Assembly (NCBI RefSeq): GCF_043641665.1
Contig: NC_092200.1
Coordinates: forward strand, 6,295,694 to 6,359,693
DNA length: 64,000 bases
Direction of reading: 5' to 3'
Origin: Enoplosus armatus
Lineage: Eukaryota; Chordata; Actinopteri; Centrarchiformes; Enoplosidae
Part shown: positions 34,901 through 45,527 of the stretch, piece after piece
Position numbering within the stretch: position 1 is the first letter of the stretch
How the letters are laid out: each line of letters starts with the position of its first letter
Made by a program: the position numbers and the translations under genes
Notes under the pieces: model-generated
The model's database searches: none
The model's input: the letters and a program-made list of their open reading frames with translations, nothing else
What the model was told of the DNA's origin: nothing

Positions 34901-36513
34901 AAACTCTCTGGAGCACCTCGCCACCCACCCTGCCCTGTCTTCCCTCAGTTTGGCGGGAATCCCTGTAGCGGATGGCAATCAAGCCCTGCAGATAATCTCA
35001 GGTTTGTAAATGGAAAGAAACAATTCAAAAATGAGCAGACATGTGGAGTGAAACAACATGGTCCAAGTCTGTGGTGGCTCAAACTCTTAAGAGAGGTGTA
35101 TACTTTTCTCCCAGGTCTAAAGTTGACTCAGCTGACCCTCCCTGGACGCCACTGTGTGACAGATAGTGGGCTGTCATTCCTCTCTAGACTGTCTCTGCTC
35201 TCAGAGCTGGACCTGACAGACTACACACAAGTTACAGACCAGGGAGTCAGCCAGCTCTCCACCATGGCCAGGTCACTCCCACACTTTATCACTGTCATTA
35301 TAACAGTTGTTTTGGTGTGATTACTACAGGGATATTGACGGGAGTATTGCGTGTACTTTATGTAGGTTGAAGAAGCTGTCACTTAGCAACACTCAGGTGA
35401 CAGATGCAGGGCTTCCCTCTCTGCGCGGCCTGCAGGAGCTGCAGGAGCTCTGTTTGGACCGAACAGCAGTCACCAGCCGAGGAGTGGCCGAACTCATCAT
35501 CTGTCTGCCGCACCTCCAGGTGATTTAACGTCACTTTTAACACTTGTTTTATTTAGCCTAAAGATTAAGCCTAGCCTATTTAGCCTAAAGATTAACAATT
35601 ACCCTGGACATTTAAGTTTTAGAATTTGACACTGTATTCCTTTATAGCTCGGGGTTAACACACTCATTTGTATAGTTGCTGCATTTCCTAGCTCCACAGA
35701 TCAAACTAACAACAAACTGCAACAGTACACTCATTAATGAGTTAAAAGTGGTGAAAATGTGATAAGCCAGGCTTAAATGTGGGGCTCAGAAAGGGGGTAG
35801 CCAGGGGTTACAAGTTGTGTTGAAACCCTTAAAGTCTGTCATATAAGATACTATTTTGTTATTTAAGAAGAGGATTTGATGCATTGATTCTTCAAAGGAA
35901 GAAGTCTAGAGGTCAGGGCTGGTCACAGAACCGCTGCTTTAAAGCTAATTGGGATGTTAAGGACTTTTCAGTTTGGTGTACATTTGGTTCATTTGTATGT
36001 CTTATAAATGCAAACATCTGCCTGTGTTGATGATAAAAGCTTTCAGTAACAAATGTCTTAACTTATCTCATTTTATATGCGTGATTTTTTTCTTATGTTA
36101 ATGTTTTTTTCCTTTTGTTTTGTTAGGTGTTGGGGTTAGCCAGCACTCAGGTGGGAGACACAGTAGTGAGGAGAGGTCTGATCCGCTGCAATCAGCTCGT
36201 TAAACTTAATCTCAGCCGCACACGGATCACAGACCACGGTGAGGCCAACTCTAAAACCACCGGCTCTTTTTTTATTTGACTCGACCACAACAGACAAATG
36301 TAATCTTTTCTTGCTTGTGTGAATATGTTTTCCTCAGGTCTGAAGTTCTTGAAACACATGCATCTGGCTCAGGTGAATCTGGATGGCACCGGCGTGAGTC
36401 TGATGGGTATTGCGAGCCTCCTCTCTTTCACCAACATCAGCAGCATTCGCGCCAGCAACACTCGCACCATTCCCCATGATGACGTCTCAGATGAGGAGTG
36501 GGAAGCCCAGTGA
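28992..36513 (+). CDS. UBA-UBX-leucine-rich-repeat protein, putative p97/VCP adaptor
   Basis: Seventeen phase-compatible exons give 925 residues: 28992-29012, 30145-30251, 30357-30496, 30609-30769, 30911-31069, 31158-31620, 31872-31973, 32682-32772, 33506-33729, 33836-34078, 34191-34289, 34493-34686, 34827-35001, 35115-35271, 35366-35519, 36127-36238, 36338-36513. Residues 8-46 form a UBA domain (LSEMGFTEEQIQAAIQAG). Residues 112-162 are a charged helix with KRIAEDRR, as in UBXN1-type proteins. Residues 190-266 are a UBX domain with RLPSGES, LLQGFPRKRF (the FPR loop, 238-240, that contacts p97) and LGLTPNAAL. Residues 267-489 are proline-rich and acidic. From about 490 come leucine-rich repeats of the LxxLxLxxTxVTDxG type. 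The tail is acidic (DDVSDEEWEAQ). Known UBX proteins recruit p97 to ubiquitylated clients; here the repeats could choose the client (inference). I know no named gene with this domain order, so no symbol is given. Confidence 0.88.
29013..30144 (+). other. intron 1 of the UBA-UBX-LRR gene
   Basis: It lies between donor CCG|GTAAGC and acceptor TTGTTTTGCAG. It is rich in GCTAGC/GTTAGC words near 29070-29190 but has no supported exon or RNA gene. It is the longest intron of this otherwise compact gene, where several introns are only 94-140 bp. Confidence 0.7.
31974..32681 (+). other. intron 7 of the UBA-UBX-LRR gene
   Basis: It lies between donor AAC G|GTACTGC and acceptor ATTTTCACAG. I see nothing else supported in it. 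Confidence 0.7.
32967..33228 (+). repeat. dispersed fish repeat, GCTGAAAT...GCAGCCCTA family, copy 4
   Basis: It lies in intron 8 of the UBX gene. It starts GGAGCTGAAATCAATTAAT, contains AAATGTGAGGATTTGCTG and ACAAGACATTTGAAGATTTTG, and ends GGTTGCAGCCCTAAT. This is the family seen at 3124, 14497 and 25374. Confidence 0.7.
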
Positions 36514-38217
36514 GCATCGATACCTTCGGTTGGTCCACACATACTGTACCCGAGTGCGCTTCTGACTGCTGCGGTCCCCTTTTAGCCCCTGAGACATGCT
36601 GCCACCAGGATACTCTAATTGAAACACTCCTCCTATTTGCACTGTTTCATCTGCATCTAGCGCAGCCACTAATCTGTCAATCATGTACGCTACCAAGTTG
36701 AAACCTTAAACAGGAGCCTTGTGTTTAAAAACTTGGCCATTTATAACGTTTACGTATATATATAATCAATCTGTATTTACTTGCACACACTGCAGCCCTT
36801 CGTCTATGGAAAACTCCACCTGACAAATGTTATAGCTTTAAAGCTTTATGTACAGCCTTATAAGTTGGAGCTATCTGTGTTTCTCCTGGTTAGCACTTTT
36901 TAAGCCGACTGGCCGAAACATGTTAAATGTTGGAAATGTAACTTATAACACAGCATGTATTTTCAGACTGTAAAGACTAACAGACTGATAGATGTAGAAA
37001 TTAAATTAAAACCTAAATAACAAATTGTCAGTTCAACCATATCTGGTTGAAAAAAAATTTTTTTGGGAGGATGTGAAGGCAGATAATATCTTCCAGTAAT
37101 CATTCTGTCACTTGTTATTAAAACTAACATTGAATGTTGAGCTGTATTCATGTCATGTTGGATTTTTCACATCAACCTCCTGATGTTTATTAGAATAAGG
37201 TCCAATGTTTATTGTCTTTGTTAGCTTCAATATTTGGCACTATTAATTATAGTGTTTGTACATGCGGCAAACACTACTGCAGATGAAGTCAGCTGTCCAA
37301 GATGACAGCTTCTGTTAGTTTATGATTGGTTTAAATCCATAAAAATGAAATGAATGCCCATGTTGCTTCTGTATGGCCACCATGACAAAAAAATATTTGC
37401 TCAGTTTCTCGTTTTTAAAGAAATGTCTCAATTTCTCATTACTACAGTACATACCGAATTGCCACATGTTTAGATCTATTGTTACATGATTGATCTAGGC
37501 AGGCATTGATTGTTTTTCTTGTTTTAACAACATGCAAGTGTCTTGGTGTAACACCAATTGATCAAGAAATGTTTCTGAATGAGGTAAGTCGGTATGTTAT
37601 AACATGAGATGTTTAATGAGACAAGCAGGTTTTGTGTAACATTTAGTGATATAAACTGGTGTGTTTGAACATGGAGAGTTTCTTGTTGAAACTGAACAAA
37701 TATTTACCATGTTAGCAGAAAAAACGCAGCCATACTTTGGCGTCAAGTTGACACTACTCCAGTTTGACATGATCACAGCTTTACTGTAACGCAAAATGAA
37801 GATTTTCAAACCTATGTCACCTGTATGGATGTTAAACCATAAGTCACCTAAAAACTCAAATGTTTCCCTTTTAAATGCATCCTGGAGATTCATTGGATTC
37901 AGTTGATAGGTTTTATAAATGGCTGTCATATTAGTTTTTATTAGCGTTAGTTATGCCAAGAAATGCCCATATTGTTTGGACAGCTATTTTCAGTTACATG
38001 GAAGACAGGGTGAGCAGCATACATAGTGTGGTGGCTGTAAGATGAGGTTGGATCTATGCAGCCATGGGGCTCACAAGCCAGAATCCAAAGCAACTTCTTT
38101 AACATGTCAAGTTTTGTCCTCTTGTTTACAGAGATGTAAAATAGTTTATTTTACCTAACAGGTTTTGATTTTTGGATATGAGCACTGTATTCATTAAGTT
38201 TAAAAATGAATAATAAA
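36514..38217 (+). other. 3' untranslated region of the UBA-UBX-LRR gene
   Basis: About 1.7 kb of noncoding AT-rich sequence between the stop codon (36511-36513) and an AATAAA signal at 38212-38217. No coding frame or known repeat is seen. The extent is inferred from the first well-placed signal before the convergent gene. Confidence 0.6.
38212..38217 (+). terminator. polyadenylation signal AATAAA of the UBA-UBX-LRR gene
   Basis: It reads AATAATAAAAGTC, with a T-rich stretch (GCTGTTTTTATGTTCTG) 20 to 40 bp downstream as expected for a cleavage site. Confidence 0.6.
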
Positions 38218-38255
38218 AGTCTTCTCAATCTAAAATATGCTGTTTTTATGTTCTG

Positions 38256-38277
38256 TTTATTCAGACAAACCTTTATT
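38256..38277 (-). terminator. abcf2: tandem polyadenylation signals of abcf2
   Basis: TTTATT at 38256-38261 and again at 38272-38277 read AATAAA on the minus strand, about 440 bp past the abcf2 stop codon. They face the opposite-strand signal of the UBX gene at 38212-38217. Confidence 0.6.
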
Positions 38278-38501
38278 GCATTACATTGTTAAATAAGGCA
38301 GAACTGCTCTTTTACACAGGAAAAAAAAAGTCAACTTTTAAATATCATAAAATATGACCTAAAAGCTGCTGCATACATGTTGGGATAAAACAGAACATTT
38401 GGAAAAATAAAACTTTTCTATGAAGACAGCACAATGGAATGCATTCCAAAATGCACTGAGATGCTTCAGGTGAATCAGCCAATCAGAGTGCAGCCTGAGG
38501 T

Positions 38502-38524
38502 GGGGGGGGAGGGGTGGGTCGGGG
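38502..38524 (+). promoter_or_regulatory. G-rich tract with four G-runs (G-quadruplex/MAZ-like)
   Basis: Four runs of three or more G separated by one or two bases (G8 A G4 T G3 TC G4). It includes GGGGGAGGGG, close to the MAZ pause site. It is on the non-template strand about 290 bp past the UBX gene's polyadenylation signal and inside the abcf2 3' untranslated region on the other strand. Confidence 0.6.
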
Positions 38525-38716
38525 TTCAGCACTGTCAAACCGAGATGGAAATACAGTACAACATGTACAAGAGACGTGTCCAATAAGATGCATAAGAGAT
38601 TGTTTCAGTTCTACTTAGGACATTTCCTTCAATGCAAACCCTGATCATCCCCTCAGGAGCTTGCAGGACAAATCCATGATGCAAGATAAAGGAGTGGCTC
38701 AGAGTGTGACGTTTCT

Positions 38717-41700
38717 TTAGATGTCATGCGCTTGCTTTTCGATCTTTGATTTCAAGTGCTCCTTGTATGCCAGGATGTCCCTGTTCCACTTTGTGATGGT
38801 TTGATTCTCACACACCCAGATCTCCTGAGCCACCTAGAGAAAAAGAGATTATTATAATGGTGCTAAGCTACAACAGGCCAAGTAAAATCCTCTCATTTAC
38901 AGTGCCATTTCCAACCAAATGTTAAACGACTCTATCGAATGTTAAATATATACCTGTTGAATCAGCCTGAAGTCGTGGCTAACTAGCATCATGCCACCAT
39001 CAAACTCGTTGACGGCGTCTGCCAATGCGTCAATAGTCTCAATATCCAAGTGATTGGTGGGCTCGTCAAGGAACAACATGTGAGGGTTCTGCCAGGCCAG
39101 CCAGGCAAAACACACCCGGCACTTCTGACCATCTGACAAGTTCCTGATCGGACTGACCTGGAGGACGTTTCAGGTGTAAATATAGATACAGTTGCAAAAA
39201 ATAAATAAATAAAAATAAAATGAATATTGCACTTTGCTCAATTTGTATAATCTGGAAGAGTATCCCAAACCTACCTGCTGTTTTCCAGTTAGCCCGTAGC
39301 GACCAATGATCTTCCTCATCTCCTCTTTTTCTTTGATCTCAGGGTAACACTTCATCATGTACTCCAAAGGAGACAGGTCCAGCTCCAGTTGCTCTGTCAG
39401 ATGCTGTAACATAAGCAATGACATAGAAGGTAAATATATCCTCTCTGGAAGGTTTCTCCCTAGTCTAGCAGAGCATCAGTTTTGCCCTGAATCAGATGGA
39501 CCCTCTTAAGTACAGTAATGTTCAATGGTTGTTAAAGGGCAACGCTTATAGTACTTTTGAAACATGCATGCACTGGGGTGCCATCAACAGGCTCTGTGTT
39601 TTACCTGGTGATATCTGCCAATCTTGACGTGAGAATGTTTGCGGATCATGCCATCAGTGGGTAGGAGCTACGAAGAGAATAGAATAATAAATACACTGAA
39701 GACAACTGCAGGTTGTTGCGAGATAATGAAGAAATCCACTGTACCTACCTCTCCCATCAGCAGCTTCAGCAGTGTGGACTTCCCTGCGCCATTGGGCCCC
39801 ACCAAAGCCACTCTTGTATCCAAGTCAATGCCAAACTCCAGGTTTGTATATATGTGCGGCTACAGGAAACAGATGAGTGAGTTTGAGAAATTCATCTCTA
39901 TTTGAGTGAACAAAGCCTTGTCCATGCTATAATATCAACTTTACTCACTGTGTTGTCACTGTACTTGAAGCTCACGTTCTGAACCATGATAACAGGAGGA
40001 GGAATCTTCCCACAGGGAGGAAAATAAAATGACAGAGTCTATGGGAGACAGAGGCAGGCATTAGTACCAAGACAATAATACAATACATGTGCCAGTGGCC
40101 ACGATTCCTCAAATTCCTCACTGGGTCAGAAGTCTGAAAACCACTGCTAAGGCTGAGTTTCCAAACCGCCCTTTCAGCCATATCAGTAACCCACATAATT
40201 ACAGTACCTTGTCATTCACAACTTTTTCAGTCAAGCCTGAAGCCACCATCTTCTGCAGAGTCTTCTCTTTGCTCTGTGCCTGTCGTGCCAGCTTGGCAGA
40301 GCCGTGACCAAACCTGGCTATGTAATTCTAGAGGAGATGGATGTAAAAAGAACAATGAGTACAGAGTACAGGTCTTGATTCAGCAAATGACAAAACAGAA
40401 TAATGAATGTTTGTAAAACTTATGTTTTTAGTTAGTCACAGCCTAAACATTAGCCACACTAAATACAACAGTTTTGCTGAGTTCTGCGCGCATTACTGTT
40501 AGTGAACCCCCTGGACACTGACTTGGTTAAAAAAAAGAAAAACAAAAAAAAGAAGAAGTCTGCAATGATAACATTCCACCACATGGTGTCTCTCATTCAC
40601 CTTCATGTGTGCTATCTGGTCCTGCTCCCAGTTGAAGCGCTTCATTTGGTTCTCTTCCAGCTCCTCTCTGGTCTTCACATACTGGTCATAGTTACCCTTG
40701 AAGCAAAAATAGATTTGCACGGTCATCCAACAGGGCGGCACACAGACACAATTAGTAACAGCCTACCCCCAGTTTCCTTATTTAGTGTTATGTCATTCAG
40801 GATCTTTTAAAGACTTGACAAGGGATACTAATGTGGTTTTCCTTTCTGGCACTGTGCTTCTTAAATTTTGCTATACGGCACCAGCAGTGGTTTCAGCCAA
40901 GTGTTCTCACCGTGTAGTATTTCAGTTTTCTCTGATGCAGGTGGATGATGTTGGTGCACACACCGTTCAGGAAGTCTTGAGAGTGTGAGATGAGCACAAG
41001 GATTCGCTTGAACCTGTCAACAACAAGTGGGATGAGCAATACGTAACAACTGTTGAGTCATTTTAAGTGACAGAGCAGAGTGGGAACTTACGACTTGAGC
41101 TCCTCCTCCAACCACACACAAGCATCCAGATCCAAGTGGTTAGTGGGCTCATCCAGCAACAGCATGAAGGGTTTGATGAACAGGGCTCTGGACAAATATA
41201 GGACAGACATTAAAATTGTATTCACAGGAAACTTTTCATTGTGAAACTACATTTCAGGACGGTATCCAAATATAGATTACTCCTCTCTCATGGGTGTGGC
41301 CTTTTATGTGTGACAGACGCCTTTGTTAGCTTCCACAGTTTGACTTAGTAAATGTCTTAATTTGACAGAAAAACATGAACTTTCTGAACCAGATGAATTT
41401 AGTGCAAGAAGAGATTCTGCCATCAGCATTTAGCTCAACTTGGCACTAAGTGGGTTATACACAATTTGAATTAGTTATATAATACTCAAAATGCAGAATA
41501 GAGAGTGTACAAAGTTAAAGTCATGCCTGTCATGGTTTAACACGTGGAAGCTGTAAGATAACAGGCAAGGCTATGTTACACTGTTTGCTTTTTAATTTAT
41601 CATTCAAACCTACAACAAAAAAGAGAATAAATATCTGCATTTGAAAGCAGCATTTTATAAATCAAGCAAGACAAATCAGAGAACTAGACTGTTCAAATTC

Positions 41701-43100
41701 AAATCTGTGCTGACACAGGAAAGATGCGTCATTTCATATTACAGAATGGTGTAATAGTAAGCACTTTGTCTTTACCTGGCCAGAGCAACACGCATCCTCC
41801 AACCTCCACTGAAGTCCTTCAGTTTCTTCTGCTGCATAGCAGCAGTGAAACCCAAACCGTGAAGGATCCGAGAGGCTCGCACCTCCGCCTTGTCTGCGTC
41901 CAGCTCCTCCAGACGCTCATACAGCTCCATCAGCTTCTCACACTCAGCTATGCAGGGGTGAGAAAAAGGCCTTTACTATTAATTTCAATCAATACAGCTA
42001 CATAACTACTATGAGAGTTTTCCTTGTGTTTGCTTCAAGTCAGCTAAACTAGGTGTGTTTTGTTAAGTTTATTTCAGCGTTCCTTTTGTTGCCTCTAACA
42101 TGTTTTGCCCATGTGGCAATAAATTTTGCCCTCTGCAGTTATTGCGCAATACATCACGAGTATGTAACTCACAGTCCTCATGGGCAAGTCTCTCTGCCTC
42201 CTTCTCCAGCATAATCCTCTGTTCATCCACCTCCATGACACACTGCAGAGACGTCTTCTCGCTGGGAGCCATCTCCCTGGTCAAGTGGTAAATATCGATG
42301 TGCTCTGGAATGGGAATCTCACGATGCCCGATGGCTGACAACAGCATGGATTTTCCTAGCAGGTATAAGTAGATAAGAAAATTAATTTTGCTTGTCATAG
42401 TATGTGACAAAAAAAATCCATAGGCGATGTTCTTTGTGTTTAAGGAGTGTAACTTTTAGGATGTCCACATTCCCAAAACAGCAAAAAGGGGAAATAGCAT
42501 CGGGTACTGGGAAATGTACAGACCACTGACTAGTAATGTGTGCCAGGAGAGACCTTTTACCTGTGCCGTTAAGGCCAATGAGCCCATAGCGTCTGCCCGA
42601 GTTGAGCTCCAGGCTGGTGTCTGCTAAAAGCTCTTGGCCATGGAAGGTGAGCGACAGGCTGCTAATGTGGACATCAGTGCTGTTGGGGTGTGAGGCGAGA
42701 ACGCCCGTCACTGCCCTTGCCTCTGTCTTTGCCAGCTCAAATTCATCCAGCTCCTTCGTCAAACTGGCAATACCTGTCAAAATGAAATCCTGTCAACTAT
42801 TTTGCTCACATTTCAAGTTAGATATGAACTTATTTGTCAAAACTGATATTCAAGTGTAGTGTGGTAACAAGCGAAATCACATCACGCCAATGGCAGAATT
42901 GATCTTGGGGATGATACAGGCCTAGTGAATCACAACCAACCAACAGGAGTCCTCCTCTCACCATTGCTCTCTGCTCCGTTACGCTGGGTCTCTGGTTGTT
43001 CACCCTCCTCATTTAACTCATCAGTTTTTTTGGTACGCTGGCGAGCTTTAGCGGCCTCCTTCTTCTTTGCTGCCTTCTTCTTGGCCAAGTCGGATGGCAT
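38717..43100 (-). CDS. abcf2: ATP-binding cassette subfamily F member 2
   Basis: Fourteen coding exons on the minus strand, 5' to 3': 42962-43100, 42561-42773, 42173-42355, 41776-41947, 41092-41187, 40911-41013, 40601-40696, 40208-40327, 39949-40038, 39749-39859, 39605-39667, 39275-39403, 38954-39157, 38717-38833. They give 611 residues (human ABCF2 is about 620). The start [20 protein letters not shown] is the family's lysine-rich N-terminus. ATPase domain 1 has Walker A GLNGTGKS (about 112-119), signature FSGGWRM and Walker [14 protein letters not shown]. Domain 2 has GPNGAGKST, signature LSDGQ and Walker [14 protein letters not shown], followed by SHDFRLIQQ. There are no membrane segments, as expected for ABC-F proteins, which act on ribosomes or in the cytoplasm. 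From the seventh coding exon (40601-40696) on, every exon is a multiple of three and in phase 0. The C-terminus (KIEKQAHDI) is shorter than in human. Confidence 0.96.
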
Positions 43101-44064
43101 GGTTGGGCAAGGCTAAGAAAAAGACCAAAAAAAAAAAAGGAGGACAATCGATCAACAATCTTATTCTTTAATAATACCATGTTATGTCAGGAAAATCATC
43201 ACTATGCCCAGATTCTCAGTTATTCGTGTATTTCATTTCATTTTAGGCTAATTTTCATAATACCAATCAAATATTATCAGAGTATGAATGTGGGCAAAAG
43301 TGGCTAATCGCTTACAGTAAGTGGCGTTGGGAGTACAACACTCGACCATAAACGAGGGCCAAAAATTTGCCGGTAATTTAACTCACGGTGTAACTTCAAT
43401 TTACAGCTGATTTTGAAGAAGGTATAACGTTATTAGAAAAGGCCTAACATGGTCAACGGCTCGGTCTGATGAACGGCGATGGTGATAATGCTAACGAAGA
43501 CCGCATTTTAGTCCCTTCCAGTTCCACCTGCTTGCACGTTGTGCTCTTAACATTATAAAGCCTGATAGCCCAGCTGTTGCTAACGGTAGCTGATGCCGCT
43601 AATATTAACGGAAGATTTGTCAGCTCACGGTGAATTAGCCGACGACAGTACCCAGGCAGTTGCGTTAGCTGATTAAGACAGAATGTCATACATAGAAGGA
43701 CGATCATACATTTTTTTATAAACCATCCGTTGACTGCGTTAGCTCTCTAGCTAAGCTAACAACGGTAGTTAGCTAACTACAACTGACAGGCCTGAGCCGC
43801 TAAAGCTAACTTGACGAAAGGCCCAACTAGCTACAACGTATAAAGGCGGCTAATTCGGCGCTTAGTGACTGTTTATCAAACCTACATTTATTTTAATATA
43901 AATCTGTGTACGTTATCCATTTGGGCAACAGTTGTCAGGCACCTTAAATATCTCTCTTACCTTGATAACGAATTACTGGTCTCGGGAGCACACCGACGTC
44001 TCGTGTCCACTTTTCGCCGGGTGGATGTAGCAGTTCACCAAACCGCCAGACGGACCATATATGG
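43101..44064 (-). other. abcf2: abcf2 intron 1 and noncoding leader exon
   Basis: The coding exon begins 12 bases upstream of the ATG at an acceptor (TTTTTCTTAG, exon high end 43112). A leader exon ends at a strong donor, ATCAAG|GTAAGAGAGA (exon low end 43961), and probably starts near 44050. The intron between is GCTAGC/GTTAGC-rich with no other feature seen. Confidence 0.65.
44055..44064. promoter_or_regulatory. perfect CArG box (SRF-type site) at the abcf2/chpf2 divergent promoter
   Basis: CCATATATGG matches the CC(A/T)6GG consensus exactly and sits in a 14-bp perfect palindrome (GACCATATATGGTC, 44053-44066). It is at the probable 5' end of the abcf2 leader exon, next to AGGGCGGTGAG. Confidence 0.5.
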
Positions 44065-45496
44065 TCAAAAAGGGCGGTGAGAATGGTTGTACCCTCCCCT
44101 TCTCATGGGACTGCAGCAAAAATGTCCCTTTACTCCTATATTAGTAGCAGATTTAATTTATAAATAGATAAAATAATGTTATTAATGTATGGGACTAACT
44201 AGACAGAGGCTACGTTAGTAATGACGTATGACAGACTGGTGTGATGGATAGATCATTTTACTGAGGTGTAACCATACTGATAAGGTTTCTAAATGCACCT
44301 TTTTCATACCATCACAAAGATCCGTATCTTGACACGGGGCTACACTAATCATACCTTCACAAAAATATGACATTTTCTTATTGTGGTCGTCGGTATTCTG
44401 TTTTAAACAATTCTTATCGCAAAGGTATAGGTCCCGTGGATCAGTCAGAGGTGATGCTGCAGCAGCATACGCTCAGTCAGTGATGAGGAGGGTAAAACCG
44501 ACGTGAGAGGGACGTTATTTCTACTCTTGTGTGTGTGTGGCACTCAAATTTTGAGGAAGTCGAGAAACTGAAGAAAATGGACGACATATGCACGGCAATG
44601 CCTGGTGGCTTTTTACCTGTATTAACGATGAAAAATGGGATCTATGCCTTCAAATCAGCGTTCGTGGAGATGGATTGAGGAGCGATATATCTGCACTAAA
44701 ACAACGGACGCGATGCTAGCTTGCTAGCTTGCTCTTTGATGTTTGCTCCTCCGATACATAACCTTACTGTTGAGGTTATAATTTCGGATACGGCGATCAA
44801 AACTTTTGAGTCCACTTGTTTCGATTAGTTTTAATTACTGACTAAGTAGGTTAACGTAAACTCAAACGGTCAACTTTACCAGGTGACATTTAATAGCGTC
44901 TTGCTACGTTAGTTAACGTTAGCTGACTTTAGAAGTTGCTATTAGCGTTATCGCTAGCCAAACTTAGTTAAGCTAATTAACATAACGTTAACAGAAAAGG
45001 CAATGAATACACAGAGCAACGTCACATAGTGTACATGACAGTGACTAACATAATTAGTTTGGTTTGTTAGGCAGCAGTTAAGCCGCAATACACGTCAGTG
45101 GTTTTAAGCTATTTGCAATTATCTGATCTTACAAAAGAACAAACTTGTTTATACCTAGGTATCTGCACGTTTACAATGTGGGCATCTTCAATTATGACGT
45201 TAAACATAAAACGGCATTTCTTACATTTGCAAAATCTGTAAGTTGTTGCTCTGCGAGGTAACATGCAAATATAACCTTTGCTTGATAGATTGATTAGACC
45301 TTTAGTAATTGTACTTTATAACGACTACCTCACCGTAAGGGACTGAGGAAAGAGACACTATGTGTCTTAAGGCAATTTTCTGTCGATGTCAACGGATCAG
45401 TTTCCCTTAAAATAGGGTTAGGTTTTCTATTAAGCCAGGACAGGAGAGTTGGCACATCTGCAAATGCTCTGTAGCGAGTCATTTTTTCCTGAACAG
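44065..45496 (+). other. intergenic divergent promoter and chpf2 leader region
   Basis: No coding frame is supported. The transcription start of chpf2 probably lies near 44450-44700, where the sequence becomes less AT-rich. A good acceptor, ATTTTTTCCTGAACAG, ends at 45496, so a leader exon probably starts at 45497, 31 bases before the ATG. The leader donor is not settled. Confidence 0.45.
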
Positions 45497-45527
45497 TTTA
45501 ATCAAGTGTAGCTCGTAATTGTCAGAC

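Noticed and set aside
39605..41187. Two tandem genes for the two ATPase halves of abcf2
   Set aside because: Exon phases are continuous across the linker, and the order matches one ABCF2 protein with two ATPase domains.
45519..45527. Start of chpf2 nine bases upstream (residues M-S-D before MRLSS)
   Set aside because: The codon at 45519 is TTG, not ATG. The first ATG is at 45528 and matches the MRLSS start of the family.
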